Assembly (NCBI RefSeq): GCF_018449605.1
Contig: NZ_JAAVUW010000007.1
Coordinates: forward strand, 62,001 to 126,000
DNA: 64,000 nucleotides
DNA from: Luteibacter sp. dw_328
GTDB lineage: Bacteria > Pseudomonadota > Gammaproteobacteria > Xanthomonadales > Rhodanobacteraceae
Direction of reading: 5' to 3'
The notes under the pieces are model-generated. The model made no database searches. It was given only the letters and a program-made list of their open reading frames with translations, and was not told where the DNA came from. How positions within the stretch are numbered: the stretch's first letter is position 1; every line of letters begins with the position of its first letter. The position numbers and the translations under genes are program-made. Below, piece by piece: positions 33,117 through 42,402 of this stretch.

Positions 33117-33188
33117 AGTGTGACCTGGGTCACCTTCCTTTTGCATCGCAGCGTGCGTCACCGAACGCACCGCTATAGAGTTTCCCAA

Positions 33189-33216
33189 GCCGGCATTTAG
33201 ATCGATCTAAACCGGC
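33189..33216. promoter_or_regulatory. Long inverted repeat upstream of the GH18-like gene
   Basis: A 16-bp perfect palindrome TTTAGATCGATCTAAA (33196-33211) bordered by GCCGG and CCGGC arms with a 2-nt bulge. It lies 150 nt before the secreted GH18-like gene. A smaller palindrome, GTGACC TG GGTCAC, is at 33120-33133. Either could be an operator; the long one could also form a cruciform or hairpin. Confidence 0.5.
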
Positions 33217-33366
33217 ACGGAGCGCTGCAGCGTTCCGCAATGCACTCTGCAAGAAAATACGACACGCCATCAAAGGGGTAACGCGGAACATCGCTCCGAT
33301 AGCGAAGGATTCGGAGTGCGCGTTGGGTAGTGGCGTGGCCTCATACACAACCATCGGAGCAGGTTA

Positions 33367-34302
33367 ATGAGTCCCAAGTCTCGGTTTAAGCGCACGCGCG
33401 TCACAGCTGCTTTGCTTCTCTCGATCGCCGGATTGACCGTTTCCTCAGCATCGCTCGCCGACACCACTGGCTATATAGGCATTTTCGGCGGCGGACCGAT
33501 TTACAAGAACGCCAACAACAACATTACCGAGCTCAGCCAGTCGGGTTTTACGGAAGTCATTGTGTGGAGTGTCGAGGTCAAGGCGAATGGCGACCTCAAC
33601 CTCAACGGTGAATTCCCCATCGTCTCCAACGGCGCCTATATCGGCAACCAGACGTATCCGAACTTCGTGTCCAACCTGGCCAGCCTGAAGACGGCGGGCG
33701 TCAAACGCATCACCTTCAGCATCGGCTCGTCCAACTTCGGCGACTTCCAGGACATCAAAGCCCTGGTGAACAGCACCGCCACCGGCGGCGGCACCGGCAC
33801 CAAGAGCACGCTCTACAAGAACTTCCAGGCGTTGAAGAAGGCCATCCCTTCGATCGATGCCATCGACCTGGATGACGAGAACGGCTACGACACCGCATCA
33901 ACCGTCGTGTTCTCCGTGATGCTCGGCAAGCTCGGTTACCACGTCATGCCGGATGCCTACACGAACGCCTCCTATTGGACATCCGTGGTCAAGCAGATCA
34001 ACAGCCAGCGCGCCGGTACGGTGGATGGTGTGCATCTGCAGGCCTATGCTGGTGGCGCGGGCAATAGTCCCTGTTCGGGTTGGGACTTCGGCGGTGTTCC
34101 TGTCTATCCCGGCATCGGTGACTCGTCGATCGGCGGCGACTCGGTACCCGGCGCGCAGAGTAAGTTCGCCAACTGGGCTGATGAGTGCAGCGTCACTGGT
34201 GGTTTCCTTTGGCTTTACGACGATGTGGCGGGTAAGACGTACAACGGTAAGACGCTGTCGGCGGCGTATGCCGGGGCGATCGATGCGGGTTTGACGCAGT
34301 AA
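33367..34302 (+). CDS. Secreted GH18-like glycoside hydrolase
   Basis: A 311-aa exported protein with a Sec signal peptide (cleavage near SASLA/DTTG, residue ~32). The mature part looks like a TIM barrel. It has IDAIDLDDE, where residues 164-171 match the GH18 catalytic pattern DxxDxDxE exactly and E171 would be the acid. TGGFLWLYDDV near the C terminus fits the last barrel strand with its Trp. GH18 enzymes cut chitin or the core of N-glycans. It is monocistronic, with GGAGCAGG before the ATG. Substrate not determinable. Confidence 0.75.
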   Translation: MSPKSRFKRTRVTAALLLSIAGLTVSSASLADTTGYIGIFGGGPIYKNANNNITELSQSGFTEVIVWSVEVKANGDLNLNGEFPIVSNGAYIGNQTYPNFVSNLASLKTAGVKRITFSIGSSNFGDFQDIKALVNSTATGGGTGTKSTLYKNFQALKKAIPSIDAIDLDDENGYDTASTVVFSVMLGKLGYHVMPDAYTNASYWTSVVKQINSQRAGTVDGVHLQAYAGGAGNSPCSGWDFGGVPVYPGIGDSSIGGDSVPGAQSKFANWADECSVTGGFLWLYDDVAGKTYNGKTLSAAYAGAIDAGLTQ

Positions 34303-34668
34303 GTTATCCCAAGGATGCACGGCCTGACGTGGGCCCACATAGGTCGTGCGTCCCCGCGGCTCATTTGCTGGCACGATCGACATCACCGTGCTCGCATGCT
34401 TGGTAGCTCTCACCAAAGCGCACACAAACCCCGCTTTGCCAGCCGTGAGCAACGCCTGAAGTACGGCTCGACTCGGACTTGTCTGGCTTGTCCGACGTCC
34501 CCCCAGTTATTCGCAAGGTCAATACAGTCTGACTGGACCGAACTCCAATACCGCAGCAGCTGCAATTATCTAAGATGGAGGCCACGCAAACATAAACATT
34601 CCGGACGTACCAGGCGCAGTTGCTGAGTACTACTATATTGCGCCGCCTCGGCCGATGGGAGGATAGAG
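34303..34668. other. Intergenic stretch with a terminator-like hairpin
   Basis: No supportable gene in 366 nt. At 34318-34348, just after the GH18-like stop, arms CACGGCCT and AGGTCGTG enclose the perfect palindrome GTGGGCCCAC, giving a strong hairpin without a T-run, a possible terminator. The remaining sequence shows only short frames on both strands with no ribosome sites or motifs. Confidence 0.5.
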
Positions 34669-35067
34669 ATGTTGTGCGCCGCGCGGATTGCTGTAGTAAT
34701 CGTCCTACTGGCTTGTCTCGGCGCGTGCTCGGGATGTGTCGATGCCGTTTTGACTGAGCACGAGGTTGTCACGCAGGGTGGGCTCAATGGATTTCAGATT
34801 GGCGGTGACAAGGCCGCAGCGCTTGCACGCGCAAAGTCACTCGACGTCTATGCAATCGGCATTCCTCCGTACGAGAACCATATCGATCGGGCCCAGCTCT
34901 TCAAACCAAAGGGCCTGTCATCTGCAGAGGCTGCGTCGCTGATGAAATTTGATTGCTGGAGTTTCGAGTTGGTAGAGAAGCCTGGGGGCGCGTTCTACGA
35001 GCTTCGCTTTATTGGAGGTAAGCTCGCCGAGATTCGTTATGACCGTCCGCGCACCCAACCTGAATAA
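34669..35067 (+). CDS. Small lipoprotein
   Basis: A 132-aa protein with an N-terminal hydrophobic segment and lipobox LGAC (Cys at residue 20), so it should be lipidated and membrane-anchored in the envelope. GGAGG precedes the ATG by about 6 nt. The mature domain contains LNGFQIGGDKAAALARAKSLDV and ends YELRFIGGKLAEIRYDRPR. No family recognised. It stands immediately upstream of an Rhs relic and may be an envelope immunity protein for a lost toxin (speculative). Confidence 0.65.
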   Translation: MLCAARIAVVIVLLACLGACSGCVDAVLTEHEVVTQGGLNGFQIGGDKAAALARAKSLDVYAIGIPPYENHIDRAQLFKPKGLSSAEAASLMKFDCWSFELVEKPGGAFYELRFIGGKLAEIRYDRPRTQPE

Positions 35068-35085
35068 TGCAAATAAGGGCTACCC

Positions 35086-35235
35086 GGCCAGTACTACGAT
35101 GTCGAGAGCGGGCTGAACTACCTATGTGCATGTGACGATGGATCGATTGTGATCAAGCCCGTAGGCACCTGCGGCATCGGCGGAAGTAATGCGTCGATCA
35201 ATGTGGAGTCGACATGCGATTTGAAGTGCGGTTGA
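35086..35235 (+). pseudogene. Relic of an Rhs/YD-repeat core end
   Basis: The plus-strand frame from 35086 reads GQYYDVESGLNY, the hallmark found at the end of Rhs-family cores just before the variable toxin tip, followed by about 37 residues and a stop at 35233-35235. No start codon, ribosome site or remaining core is present, so it is a detached fragment of a polymorphic toxin gene. It overlaps the start of the DUF4279-like gene in another frame. Confidence 0.7.
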
Positions 35236-35615
35236 AGATAAGCGGTTCGAACTTTAGTCCTCAAGCATTTGCAGAAAATCACGCGCTAGAAGGTGCCGGC
35301 GAAGTTCGGCCGTACCTTGGCCATCGTGCGGTGCCAGGAGGCTTAGGGGATAGTTACTGGGTGTCCAAGCCTGTCAAGGTCCTCGAGTCACCGGAGGTTG
35401 CTTGCATTAACCTACTGACATCGCTGAAGGCGCAACTCAAAGCGGCTCGGGCATGTGGTGGCAAGATATCCATCCAGATCTCGGCTTATTACAAGGAGGA
35501 TGATGATCGCCGTGGGTTCTACGTGCCCAGTGAGCTAATCCACTTGATCGGAGAGGTCGACGCCGATCTGGACTATTCACCCGAGATCGACCTTCAGGCC
35601 CTGTCCCATGATTGA
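35214..35615 (+). CDS. DUF4279-like protein, likely orphan immunity protein
   Basis: A 133-aa soluble protein starting at ATG 35214 with GGAG upstream. The pattern FEVRLKISGSNFSPQAFAE near the start and a C-terminal FYVPSELIHLIGEVDADLDYS fit my memory of DUF4279, a family common beside Rhs toxins. It starts inside the Rhs core relic, the position where a toxin's immunity gene would lie after the tip was lost. It probably bound and neutralised a toxin in the cytoplasm. Family call is from pattern only. Confidence 0.6.
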   Translation: MRFEVRLKISGSNFSPQAFAENHALEGAGEVRPYLGHRAVPGGLGDSYWVSKPVKVLESPEVACINLLTSLKAQLKAARACGGKISIQISAYYKEDDDRRGFYVPSELIHLIGEVDADLDYSPEIDLQALSHD

Positions 35616-35771
35616 AACGCACGACCCTTATGGGTTTTGCGTTCTTGCGACTCACTACACCTTCACCCCATCGTGCCTCACCCTTTAGTCTCGAGAGTAG
35701 AATGCTGTGTTCATCGTTGAGGCCGACAGCAACGTAAGCTGGGTGACGTCGGCTCTAAAGGAGTGCTGGAC

Positions 35772-36305
35772 GTGACCACCCAACTACCCGCCGTGATCAC
35801 AGGGTGCGACGAGTACGAAACACTGACCGAAGACGAGCGCGCCGCCTTCCTTCGAAGATTGGAAGTCGCGCTTGAATTGGGCACCTCTCTGTCGGGAGGC
35901 AAGCGAAGGAAAGAGTTTCCTGACTTCTTCCATTTTGTAGAAGACCTGGAACAGGACGCCAGTCATCTGCAAGAGTTCACGTTGCCCTGGGGTGGAACGC
36001 TGAGTCGGTGGCTTGTCCACTATTCGTGGACCTTCGACACTACGCCGGCCGACATGAGGGCCAGCCTCACGGCGCAGGTTCTCCACTTGATCAACTCAGA
36101 TGAACCTTCGACCGATGCATCGCTCGAAGTATCGGAGCGGTGGTTCACGGAACTAGGCGATGGCGTAGCTATCGCGGCCAGGGCTGTCCTCACCGCGACG
36201 GACTTCGGCTCGGCGATGGCACATCAGATCGCGCTGGACATCTTGCTAGGCAGGATACTGTCCGCTTGTTACCGGCTGCGCCTGAACCGGCTTGTTCCCA
36301 GGTGA
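35772..36305 (+). CDS. Hypothetical cytoplasmic protein next to Rhs relic
   Basis: A 177-aa protein. Start GTG 35772 is preferred because AAAGGAG lies 8 nt before it; the earlier GTG at 35763 overlaps that ribosome site. It is acidic in its first third (CDEYETLTEDERAAFLRRLE) and helical later (AMAHQIALDILLGRILSACYRL). No signal peptide. Position suggests another accessory or immunity gene. Not recognised. Confidence 0.55.
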   Translation: MTTQLPAVITGCDEYETLTEDERAAFLRRLEVALELGTSLSGGKRRKEFPDFFHFVEDLEQDASHLQEFTLPWGGTLSRWLVHYSWTFDTTPADMRASLTAQVLHLINSDEPSTDASLEVSERWFTELGDGVAIAARAVLTATDFGSAMAHQIALDILLGRILSACYRLRLNRLVPR

Positions 36306-36466
36306 CCATCGAACGGCCGTAGTGGGACAGAGCGGCGAAATGATCGATAGTTTGGTCATATGCCCCCGGCCACGCCCAGCCGCCCTCCTCGTGACATCCC
36401 GCCGCAAATCCGGCAGCATGCCGACGTAATGCAACCACAGGACGGTCTGCATGCAAGGGGGAAAAC

Positions 36467-37588
36467 ATGCTCAAGCGACAACTCCGCTGGCTCCTGCCGG
36501 CGATAGTGCTGTGCGCCGTGTTGTACGTGGCCTATGTCCACCTAACGCCCCCTTCGGCACTGCCAAACGGCCATGCCGCGGATACGCGTGAGGAGTTCGA
36601 AAAGCGTAAGACGCTCATGGCCGCCGCAGGCCAGCCCCTGGCCGATGACATCCGTTTCAATAGCACCCAGGCTCGCGAGCTCGCGACGCGGGTGAGCCTC
36701 GATGCGATGAAGGCGCGTCTGGCGACAACGGGTCTCAGTTACGACTTCCAGTGGCGTGCGCATCTGTCGCAGACAGCCCTTGCTGCATGGGAGGCCGAAG
36801 ACGCCCGCTACCCGCCTAGTGCGGGCAGGTGGCCTACCAAGACCACGCTTGTGCGTCCGGGGGTGTGGAGGGCCATTGTTATCGAGTCTGCCGCTAGCCA
36901 GGCGCCGGATCTTTACATCATCCGTGTCAGCGTGCGTCCTGACGTCGCGTTAGCACACTGGTCGGCCGAGGCACGCTTTCGCTTTCCGCCGTCTCCGGGT
37001 GTTCCCGAGGCTGTTCTGTCCTGTGGTGTGGGCAATTGGATACCTTCTTCGCCGAGCCACGGCTACTGCTCTTTACCGGCGCTCAACCAGCGGGCGAATG
37101 ACGAGGCAGATGCGCCCCTGCTCGACCGCCTGGTCAAGCTGCAGACCGAAGGTCCATCACCAGGCATGGTTGCGGCCAAGATAACCTGGCCAAGCGGCCT
37201 CGTGGCAGCCTCCGGCGAGATGGCCGAGGAGGTGCGCCAGGAGGAGCAGCGGGGAACACGTGAGCGCGCAGCGGACGAGGCACGCCGGTCCGTGGAACAG
37301 ACGGCGACCTATATCATGTACGCCATAGCCGGCTTGATCCTGTTCGGCCTGCCTTCACTGGCGTTGTTCGGGGCGATCAGGGCACGTCGCTCACGAGCAG
37401 CGCGGAAAGGCTCGGGCGTATACGGGGTTGTTTGCGTGGGCATGGCAGGAGCAGCCGCTTACGGCATCACCCTTGTGCACGGGGGAGATGGGACGCTGCT
37501 AGTACTGGCTCTCGCGGGGATTGCGCTTGTTGCGGGCGTGGCCGGGTTGATCGCCTTGGTGGGGGCGGCTTTCGGTACGAGCGAATAG
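36467..37588 (+). CDS. Membrane protein of unknown function
   Basis: A 373-aa protein with an N-terminal membrane anchor (WLLPAIVLCAVLYVAYVHL), a ~250-residue extracytoplasmic domain with two Cys (LSCGVG and GYCSLP), then three C-terminal hydrophobic segments (from ~residue 285: ATYIMYAIAGLILFGLPSLA, VVCVGMAGAAAYGITL, LLVLALAGIALVAGVAGLIA). AGGGGGAA precedes the ATG. It is flanked by a long hairpin downstream. No family recognised. Confidence 0.65.
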   Translation: MLKRQLRWLLPAIVLCAVLYVAYVHLTPPSALPNGHAADTREEFEKRKTLMAAAGQPLADDIRFNSTQARELATRVSLDAMKARLATTGLSYDFQWRAHLSQTALAAWEAEDARYPPSAGRWPTKTTLVRPGVWRAIVIESAASQAPDLYIIRVSVRPDVALAHWSAEARFRFPPSPGVPEAVLSCGVGNWIPSSPSHGYCSLPALNQRANDEADAPLLDRLVKLQTEGPSPGMVAAKITWPSGLVAASGEMAEEVRQEEQRGTRERAADEARRSVEQTATYIMYAIAGLILFGLPSLALFGAIRARRSRAARKGSGVYGVVCVGMAGAAAYGITLVHGGDGTLLVLALAGIALVAGVAGLIALVGAAFGTSE

Positions 37589-37618
37589 TCGCGATGGATC
37601 AGCGCATAGGGGGGAGCG

Positions 37619-37662
37619 GTCACATGGACGCACGACCCGCATGGGTGGTACGTCCATGTGAC
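37619..37662. terminator. Bidirectional terminator-like hairpin
   Basis: Perfect 12-bp arms GTCACATGGACG and CGTCCATGTGAC, with an inner ACCC/GGGT pairing in the loop. It lies between the convergent membrane protein gene and cusF, where a shared terminator is expected. There is no T-run on either side, so it could instead be a Rho-dependent or mRNA-stabilising structure. Confidence 0.6.
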
Positions 37663-37670
37663 TGATCGAC

Positions 37671-38012
37671 TCAGTCCGCCGGCGCGATCGACGTCACCGT
37701 CCCACCCATCCCATTCGGCTTCAATCCAAACCGCACCCGATCACCTACCTTGGCAGCCGTGAGCAACTCTGGCGAACCCGCCTTGAACGCCATCGTCATA
37801 GCCGGCCACCCAATCGCCTTGATCGCCTCATGCTGCAGCGTGATCGTCCCCTTGGCCGTGTCGATCGCCTTGATCACACCAACGCCCTGAGCATCTGCCG
37901 GCTGCGCAGCGTGGTCCATGCCGGCCATGTGCGGGTCCATGGGTTGCTGTGCGCTAGCCACAGTGACGGTTCCAAGGCTGGCAAGTGCAAGAAGAGCAAA
38001 CATCGTTTTCAT
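37671..38012 (-). CDS. cusF: Periplasmic copper/silver chaperone CusF-like
   Basis: A 113-aa periplasmic metallochaperone. Signal peptide to residue ~21 (ASAQQ), a Met/His-rich linker (MDPHMAGMDH), and the CusF fold with GVIKAIDTAKGTITLQHEAI then IGWPAMTMAF, whose Trp and Met residues bind Cu(I)/Ag(I). It hands metal to the CusCBA pump. It is the last gene of the operon, 11 nt after cusA. Confidence 0.93.
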   Translation of the reverse strand: MKTMFALLALASLGTVTVASAQQPMDPHMAGMDHAAQPADAQGVGVIKAIDTAKGTITLQHEAIKAIGWPAMTMAFKAGSPELLTAAKVGDRVRFGLKPNGMGGTVTSIAPAD

Positions 38013-38023
38013 CGAAGTGTTCC

Positions 38024-41000
38024 TTAGTGAGGGGAGGGAAGCATTCCAGCCCGCCGACGCAAGCGCCGACGAACCAGAAGGTGAAAAGCAGCAGGAAGAA
38101 CCAACATGGAAAGAAGCGGCGCGGTCAGCATTCCACCGACCATCGGCGCCGCAATGCGTTGCATGACCTCGGACCCAGCGCCATGCCCCAGCAAGATCGG
38201 CAACAGGCCAGCAAGAATCACAGCCACCGTCATCGCCTTGGGCCGCACACGCTGCACGGCACCCTCGCGGATGGCCTCATCCAGCTCGGCCTCTCCGGCA
38301 TCGGGATGCGCCGCCAACGTGCGGTCCCAGGCGTGGCGCAGATACAGCAGCATCACCACGCCGAACTCGGCGGCTACGCCACCTAGCGCAATAAACCCGA
38401 TGATCGTCGCGACAGAAATCGCGTGACCCATCGCCCAGATCAGCCACAGTCCGCCGACCAGCGCGAGTGGCACGCTAGCCATGATCACCAGCGCCTCACT
38501 GACACGACGAAACACCGCGTAGATCAGGCCAAAGATGATCACCAGCGCAGCAGGCACGACCCAGACCAACCGCGCCATCGCACGCGCGAGATACTCGAAC
38601 TGACCGGACCACGCGAGCGTGGTGCCCGGAGGCAACACGACCTGCGCACCGACGGTACGTTGCAGGTCAGCAACCACCGACCCAAGATCGCGCCCCGCCG
38701 TATCGATATATACATACGTCGCCAGTGCCCCGTTTTCACTCTTGAGCATCGGCGGGCCGGCGACCACGGTGATGTCGGCCACTTGCGCCAACGTTACCTG
38801 CGCACCGCCACTGGCGACCAATGGCAGCTGCCGCAGTGCCGCCAACGAATCCCGATCCACCCGCGGATAACGCACCACGATGGGATAGCGCTCGCGCCCT
38901 TCGACGGTCTGCCCGATCGGATCACCGCCAACGACGGTAGCGATCGTGCCTTGCACCTGAGCCTGTGTGAGACCGTAGCGCGACGCGTCGTCCCGGCGTA
39001 CCCGCACATCGACATAGCGCCCGCTCGCGCTGCGCTCAGCTACGGCAGAGGCCACACCCGGTACGCCACGCGCTACCGCTTCGATACGATCCGCCACCTG
39101 CTGCAAGCTCGACGGATCGCTCCCCAGTACCTTGATCCCGATCGGACTCTTGATGCCGGTCGCCAGCATGTCGATACGATTGCGGATGGGTGGCACGAAG
39201 AGATTGGTCAGCCCGGGCACGTGCACCGCCTGGTTCAACTCGTCCTTGAGCTTCGCCATCGTCATGCCGGGACGCCACTGATCCTTGGGCTTGAAGGTGA
39301 TCGTGGTCTCGAACATCTCCAGTGGTGCGGGATCGGTCGCGGTCTCCGCCCGGCCGGCCTTGCCGAAGACGTGGTCGACCTCAGGCACCGTCTTGATCAT
39401 CCGGTCGGTCAGCTGCAGCAGTTGCGACGCCTTGCCAGCGGACAAGCCCGGCAAGGCGGTGGGCATGTAAAGCAACGTGCCTTCATCCATCGGCGGCATG
39501 AATTCGCTACCAAGCCGACTCCACGGAAACAGCGCACTCAGCAGTAGCAGGCCGGCGAGGGCCAGGGTCGTCTTCGGAAAGCGCAACACCGCATCGAGAA
39601 TCGGCCGATACGCAGCGATGAGCACACGGTTGAGCGGATTGTCACGCTCGGCACGAATACGCCCGCGCACGAGGTAACCCATCAGCACTGGCACGAGTGT
39701 CACCGCAAGTCCGGCCGCCGCAGCCATCGCGTAGGTCTTGGTAAAGGCCAGCGGTTTGAACAGCCGGCCTTCCTGCGCCTCCAGCGCAAACACCGGCACG
39801 AAGGACAGCGCGATGATCAGCAGGCTGACGAACAGCGCCGGACCGACTTCGGCCGAGGCTTCGGCGATCAGTGTCCAGCGCTCGGCCGAGGAGGGCTCCA
39901 CCCCATCGTTCCGATCCCGCCAGTGTTCCAGGTGCTTGTGCGCGTTCTCGATCATCACGACGGCGGCGTCGACCATCGCGCCGATGGCAATGGCGATGCC
40001 ACCCAGCGACATGAGGTTGGCCGAGACACCTTGCATGTGCATCACCACAAAGGCGGCGAGTACACCCAGCGGCAGGGTGATCACGGCGACCAGGGCGGAA
40101 CGCAGGTGTCCAAGAAATAGCACGCACACCAGCGCCACCACGAGGAACTCTTCGATCAGCTTGCCGGTGAGGTTGTCCACGGCGGCGTCGATCAACTGCG
40201 AGCGGTCGTAGGTCGGCACGATCTGCACGCCGGCGGGCAGGCTGCGTTGCAGTGTTTCCAGTTTCGTTTTCACAGCGGCGATGGCGGCCTTCGCGTTCTT
40301 GCCCGAGCGCAGCACGATCACGCCGCCGGCTACCTCGCCCTGGCCGTCGAGCTCGGCGATACCGCGACGGAAGGTCGGGCCGCGTTGCACGGTGGCCACC
40401 TCGCGCAGGAGCACGGGTGTTCCTCCGGCCGATGTCGTGATCGGCACGGTGGCGAAGTCCTCGGCCGTTCGCAGATAGCCCTCGCTACGCACCATGAACT
40501 CGGCTTCGCCTTGCTCGATCACGGAACCGCCATTGGCACCGTTGGCGGCGCGCACCGCGTCGACGAGGCGATCCACGGTGATGCCGCGTGCGGCGAGCGC
40601 CGCCGGGTCGGGCACGATCTGCCACGCGCGCTCCATGCCGCCCACGCTGGCGACTTCGGCGACATCCGGTACGGTCTTCAGCTGGTAGCGCAGGAACCAG
40701 TCCTGCAGGCTTCGTAGTTGCCCGAGGTCGTGCTGACCGGTGCGGTCCACCAGCGCGTACTCGTAGATCCAGCCAAGACCCGTCGCGTCGGGACCGAGGG
40801 CGGGAGAGACCCCGGTCGGCAAGCGATCGCGCACCTGGCTCAGGTACTCGAGCACGCGTGAGCGCGCCCAGTACAGATCGGTCTGCTCGTCGAACAGCAC
40901 GGTGACGTAGGAGTCGCCGAAGAAGGAATAGCCGCGCACGCTGGTCGCACCGGGCACCGAGAGCATGGTGGTGACGAGGGGGTAGGTGACCTGGTCCTCG

Positions 41001-41182
41001 ACGATCTGCGGCGATTGGCCGGCCCAGCTGGTGCGAATGATCACCTGGGTGTCGGAGAGGTCGGGAAGGGCGTCGATGGGTGTACGTGCCGCCGAGTAGA
41101 TACCGGCGGCGGCAAGCACCAGGGCAGCCAGCAGCACCCAGCCGCGGTGGGCGATCGACGCGCGGATCAGGCGCGCGATCAT
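38024..41182 (-). CDS. cusA: Heavy-metal RND efflux pump CusA-like
   Basis: A 1052-aa HME-RND transporter, the inner-membrane proton-driven pump of the tripartite CusCBA complex that exports Cu(I)/Ag(I). N-terminal TM1 ([18 protein letters not shown]) is followed by [13 protein letters not shown] and [12 protein letters not shown], typical of HME-RND pumps. TM4 carries [13 protein letters not shown], and a second set of helices lies at the C terminus. Full length for the family. Start overlaps cusB by 4 nt. The pairing with CusF points to copper/silver rather than Zn/Co/Cd. Confidence 0.95.
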   Translation of the reverse strand: MIARLIRASIAHRGWVLLAALVLAAAGIYSAARTPIDALPDLSDTQVIIRTSWAGQSPQIVEDQVTYPLVTTMLSVPGATSVRGYSFFGDSYVTVLFDEQTDLYWARSRVLEYLSQVRDRLPTGVSPALGPDATGLGWIYEYALVDRTGQHDLGQLRSLQDWFLRYQLKTVPDVAEVASVGGMERAWQIVPDPAALAARGITVDRLVDAVRAANGANGGSVIEQGEAEFMVRSEGYLRTAEDFATVPITTSAGGTPVLLREVATVQRGPTFRRGIAELDGQGEVAGGVIVLRSGKNAKAAIAAVKTKLETLQRSLPAGVQIVPTYDRSQLIDAAVDNLTGKLIEEFLVVALVCVLFLGHLRSALVAVITLPLGVLAAFVVMHMQGVSANLMSLGGIAIAIGAMVDAAVVMIENAHKHLEHWRDRNDGVEPSSAERWTLIAEASAEVGPALFVSLLIIALSFVPVFALEAQEGRLFKPLAFTKTYAMAAAAGLAVTLVPVLMGYLVRGRIRAERDNPLNRVLIAAYRPILDAVLRFPKTTLALAGLLLLSALFPWSRLGSEFMPPMDEGTLLYMPTALPGLSAGKASQLLQLTDRMIKTVPEVDHVFGKAGRAETATDPAPLEMFETTITFKPKDQWRPGMTMAKLKDELNQAVHVPGLTNLFVPPIRNRIDMLATGIKSPIGIKVLGSDPSSLQQVADRIEAVARGVPGVASAVAERSASGRYVDVRVRRDDASRYGLTQAQVQGTIATVVGGDPIGQTVEGRERYPIVVRYPRVDRDSLAALRQLPLVASGGAQVTLAQVADITVVAGPPMLKSENGALATYVYIDTAGRDLGSVVADLQRTVGAQVVLPPGTTLAWSGQFEYLARAMARLVWVVPAALVIIFGLIYAVFRRVSEALVIMASVPLALVGGLWLIWAMGHAISVATIIGFIALGGVAAEFGVVMLLYLRHAWDRTLAAHPDAGEAELDEAIREGAVQRVRPKAMTVAVILAGLLPILLGHGAGSEVMQRIAAPMVGGMLTAPLLSMLVLPAAFHLLVRRRLRRRAGMLPSPH

Positions 41183-42402
41183 GGGTGATGCTCCAGACGA
41201 TCCAGCGCACCCGACAGGTTGGCTTCGGAATCGATCAGGAACTGTCCGGAGACAACGATGCGGTCTCCTTCCGCCAGTCCGCTGCGGATTTCCGTCATGC
41301 CGCCGGAGGTACGGCCCGGCGTGACCACCGCCGCCCGAAAGCGACCCTCGCCCTCGGCCACGATGATGCGCGTGCCCTCCCCATCGGCAATCAAGGCTTC
41401 ATCGGGCACGACGATGACGGGCGCTTCCGAGGCGGGACTCAGCGTGACATGCGCAAACATCCCTGCGGCGAGCGCACCATCGGGATTGCTCAGCACGATC
41501 CGCGCACGCTGCGTACGGGTGGCACCATCGATCTCCGGCAGCAAGGTCTCGACCTGACCGCTGAAGATGCGACCCGGCCACGCGTCGACGCGTACGGACA
41601 CCGGCGTGCCAGGCCGAATCGCTGATGCCTGTCCCTGTGGTACGGCCGCTTCGACCCAGACCGATGTCGTACCGTTGATGGTCATGAGTGTCTGGCCGGC
41701 GGTGACGCGCTGGCCCTCGCGGACATCGAGCGTGGTGATGGTGCCGCCGATCGGCGCGCTGAGTCGAATCGCCGCGCCATCGTTGCGCGCGGTCGCACCA
41801 TCGGCCGGCGACAGGCCGAGCACCTGCAGGCGCGCTTGCGAGGCGTCGTTTAAGGCCTTCGCGTCGGGCGATTGCACGTGACGCAGTGCCTCGGCTTCGG
41901 CTAGGGCACTGCGCCACTGCGGTGCGAGAAGCGCAAGCAAGGGCGCGCCTTTGGTCACCGTCGTATACGGTGCACGGACATCCAGGTGCTCGACGATGCC
42001 ATCGACGCGCGCGCTGACCGTGACGGCCTGGCGCATATCCCACGTCACGTTGCCGGGCACGTCCACGGCGGATGCCAGGCTGCGCTTCGCGACGAGGGCC
42101 GTTCGCAGTCCGAGGTTTTGTTCCGTGGCGGCGTCGATGCGAACGCCACCCGAGGGTGCACTCGCGTCATCGACCTTGGGCACCATTTCCATGCCCATGG
42201 GCGACAAGCCGGGATGGTCGAAGTGCTGCTCGGGGACCATCGGGTCGTACCAGTAGCGGACGGCCTTCGCTGGCGCCTTCGCGGTGGCTTGCATCGGGGA
42301 AGCTTCGGGTGGCGTCGCGCCGTGGCGGCCGGCGAGATAAGCGGCGGTCGCGATCACGACGACAAGCAACGCGCCAAGAGCAAGACGGGCAGGGCGGTTC
42401 AT
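41179..42402 (-). CDS. cusB: Periplasmic adaptor CusB-like
   Basis: A 407-aa membrane-fusion protein that bridges CusA and CusC. It has an N-terminal anchor ([17 protein letters not shown]), a heavy-metal-binding segment (YWYDPMVP then [13 protein letters not shown], residues ~49-75) whose Met residues take metal from CusF, then lipoyl/hairpin and beta-barrel domains ([27 protein letters not shown]). It overlaps both neighbours by 4 nt. Confidence 0.94.
   Translation of the reverse strand: MNRPARLALGALLVVVIATAAYLAGRHGATPPEASPMQATAKAPAKAVRYWYDPMVPEQHFDHPGLSPMGMEMVPKVDDASAPSGGVRIDAATEQNLGLRTALVAKRSLASAVDVPGNVTWDMRQAVTVSARVDGIVEHLDVRAPYTTVTKGAPLLALLAPQWRSALAEAEALRHVQSPDAKALNDASQARLQVLGLSPADGATARNDGAAIRLSAPIGGTITTLDVREGQRVTAGQTLMTINGTTSVWVEAAVPQGQASAIRPGTPVSVRVDAWPGRIFSGQVETLLPEIDGATRTQRARIVLSNPDGALAAGMFAHVTLSPASEAPVIVVPDEALIADGEGTRIIVAEGEGRFRAAVVTPGRTSGGMTEIRSGLAEGDRIVVSGQFLIDSEANLSGALDRLEHHP

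Noticed and set aside
38423-39547. A 374-codon plus-strand frame inside cusA
   Set aside because: Antisense to a clear RND pump gene; the translation is rich in Arg/His/Gln with no motifs, an effect of codon-position GC bias.
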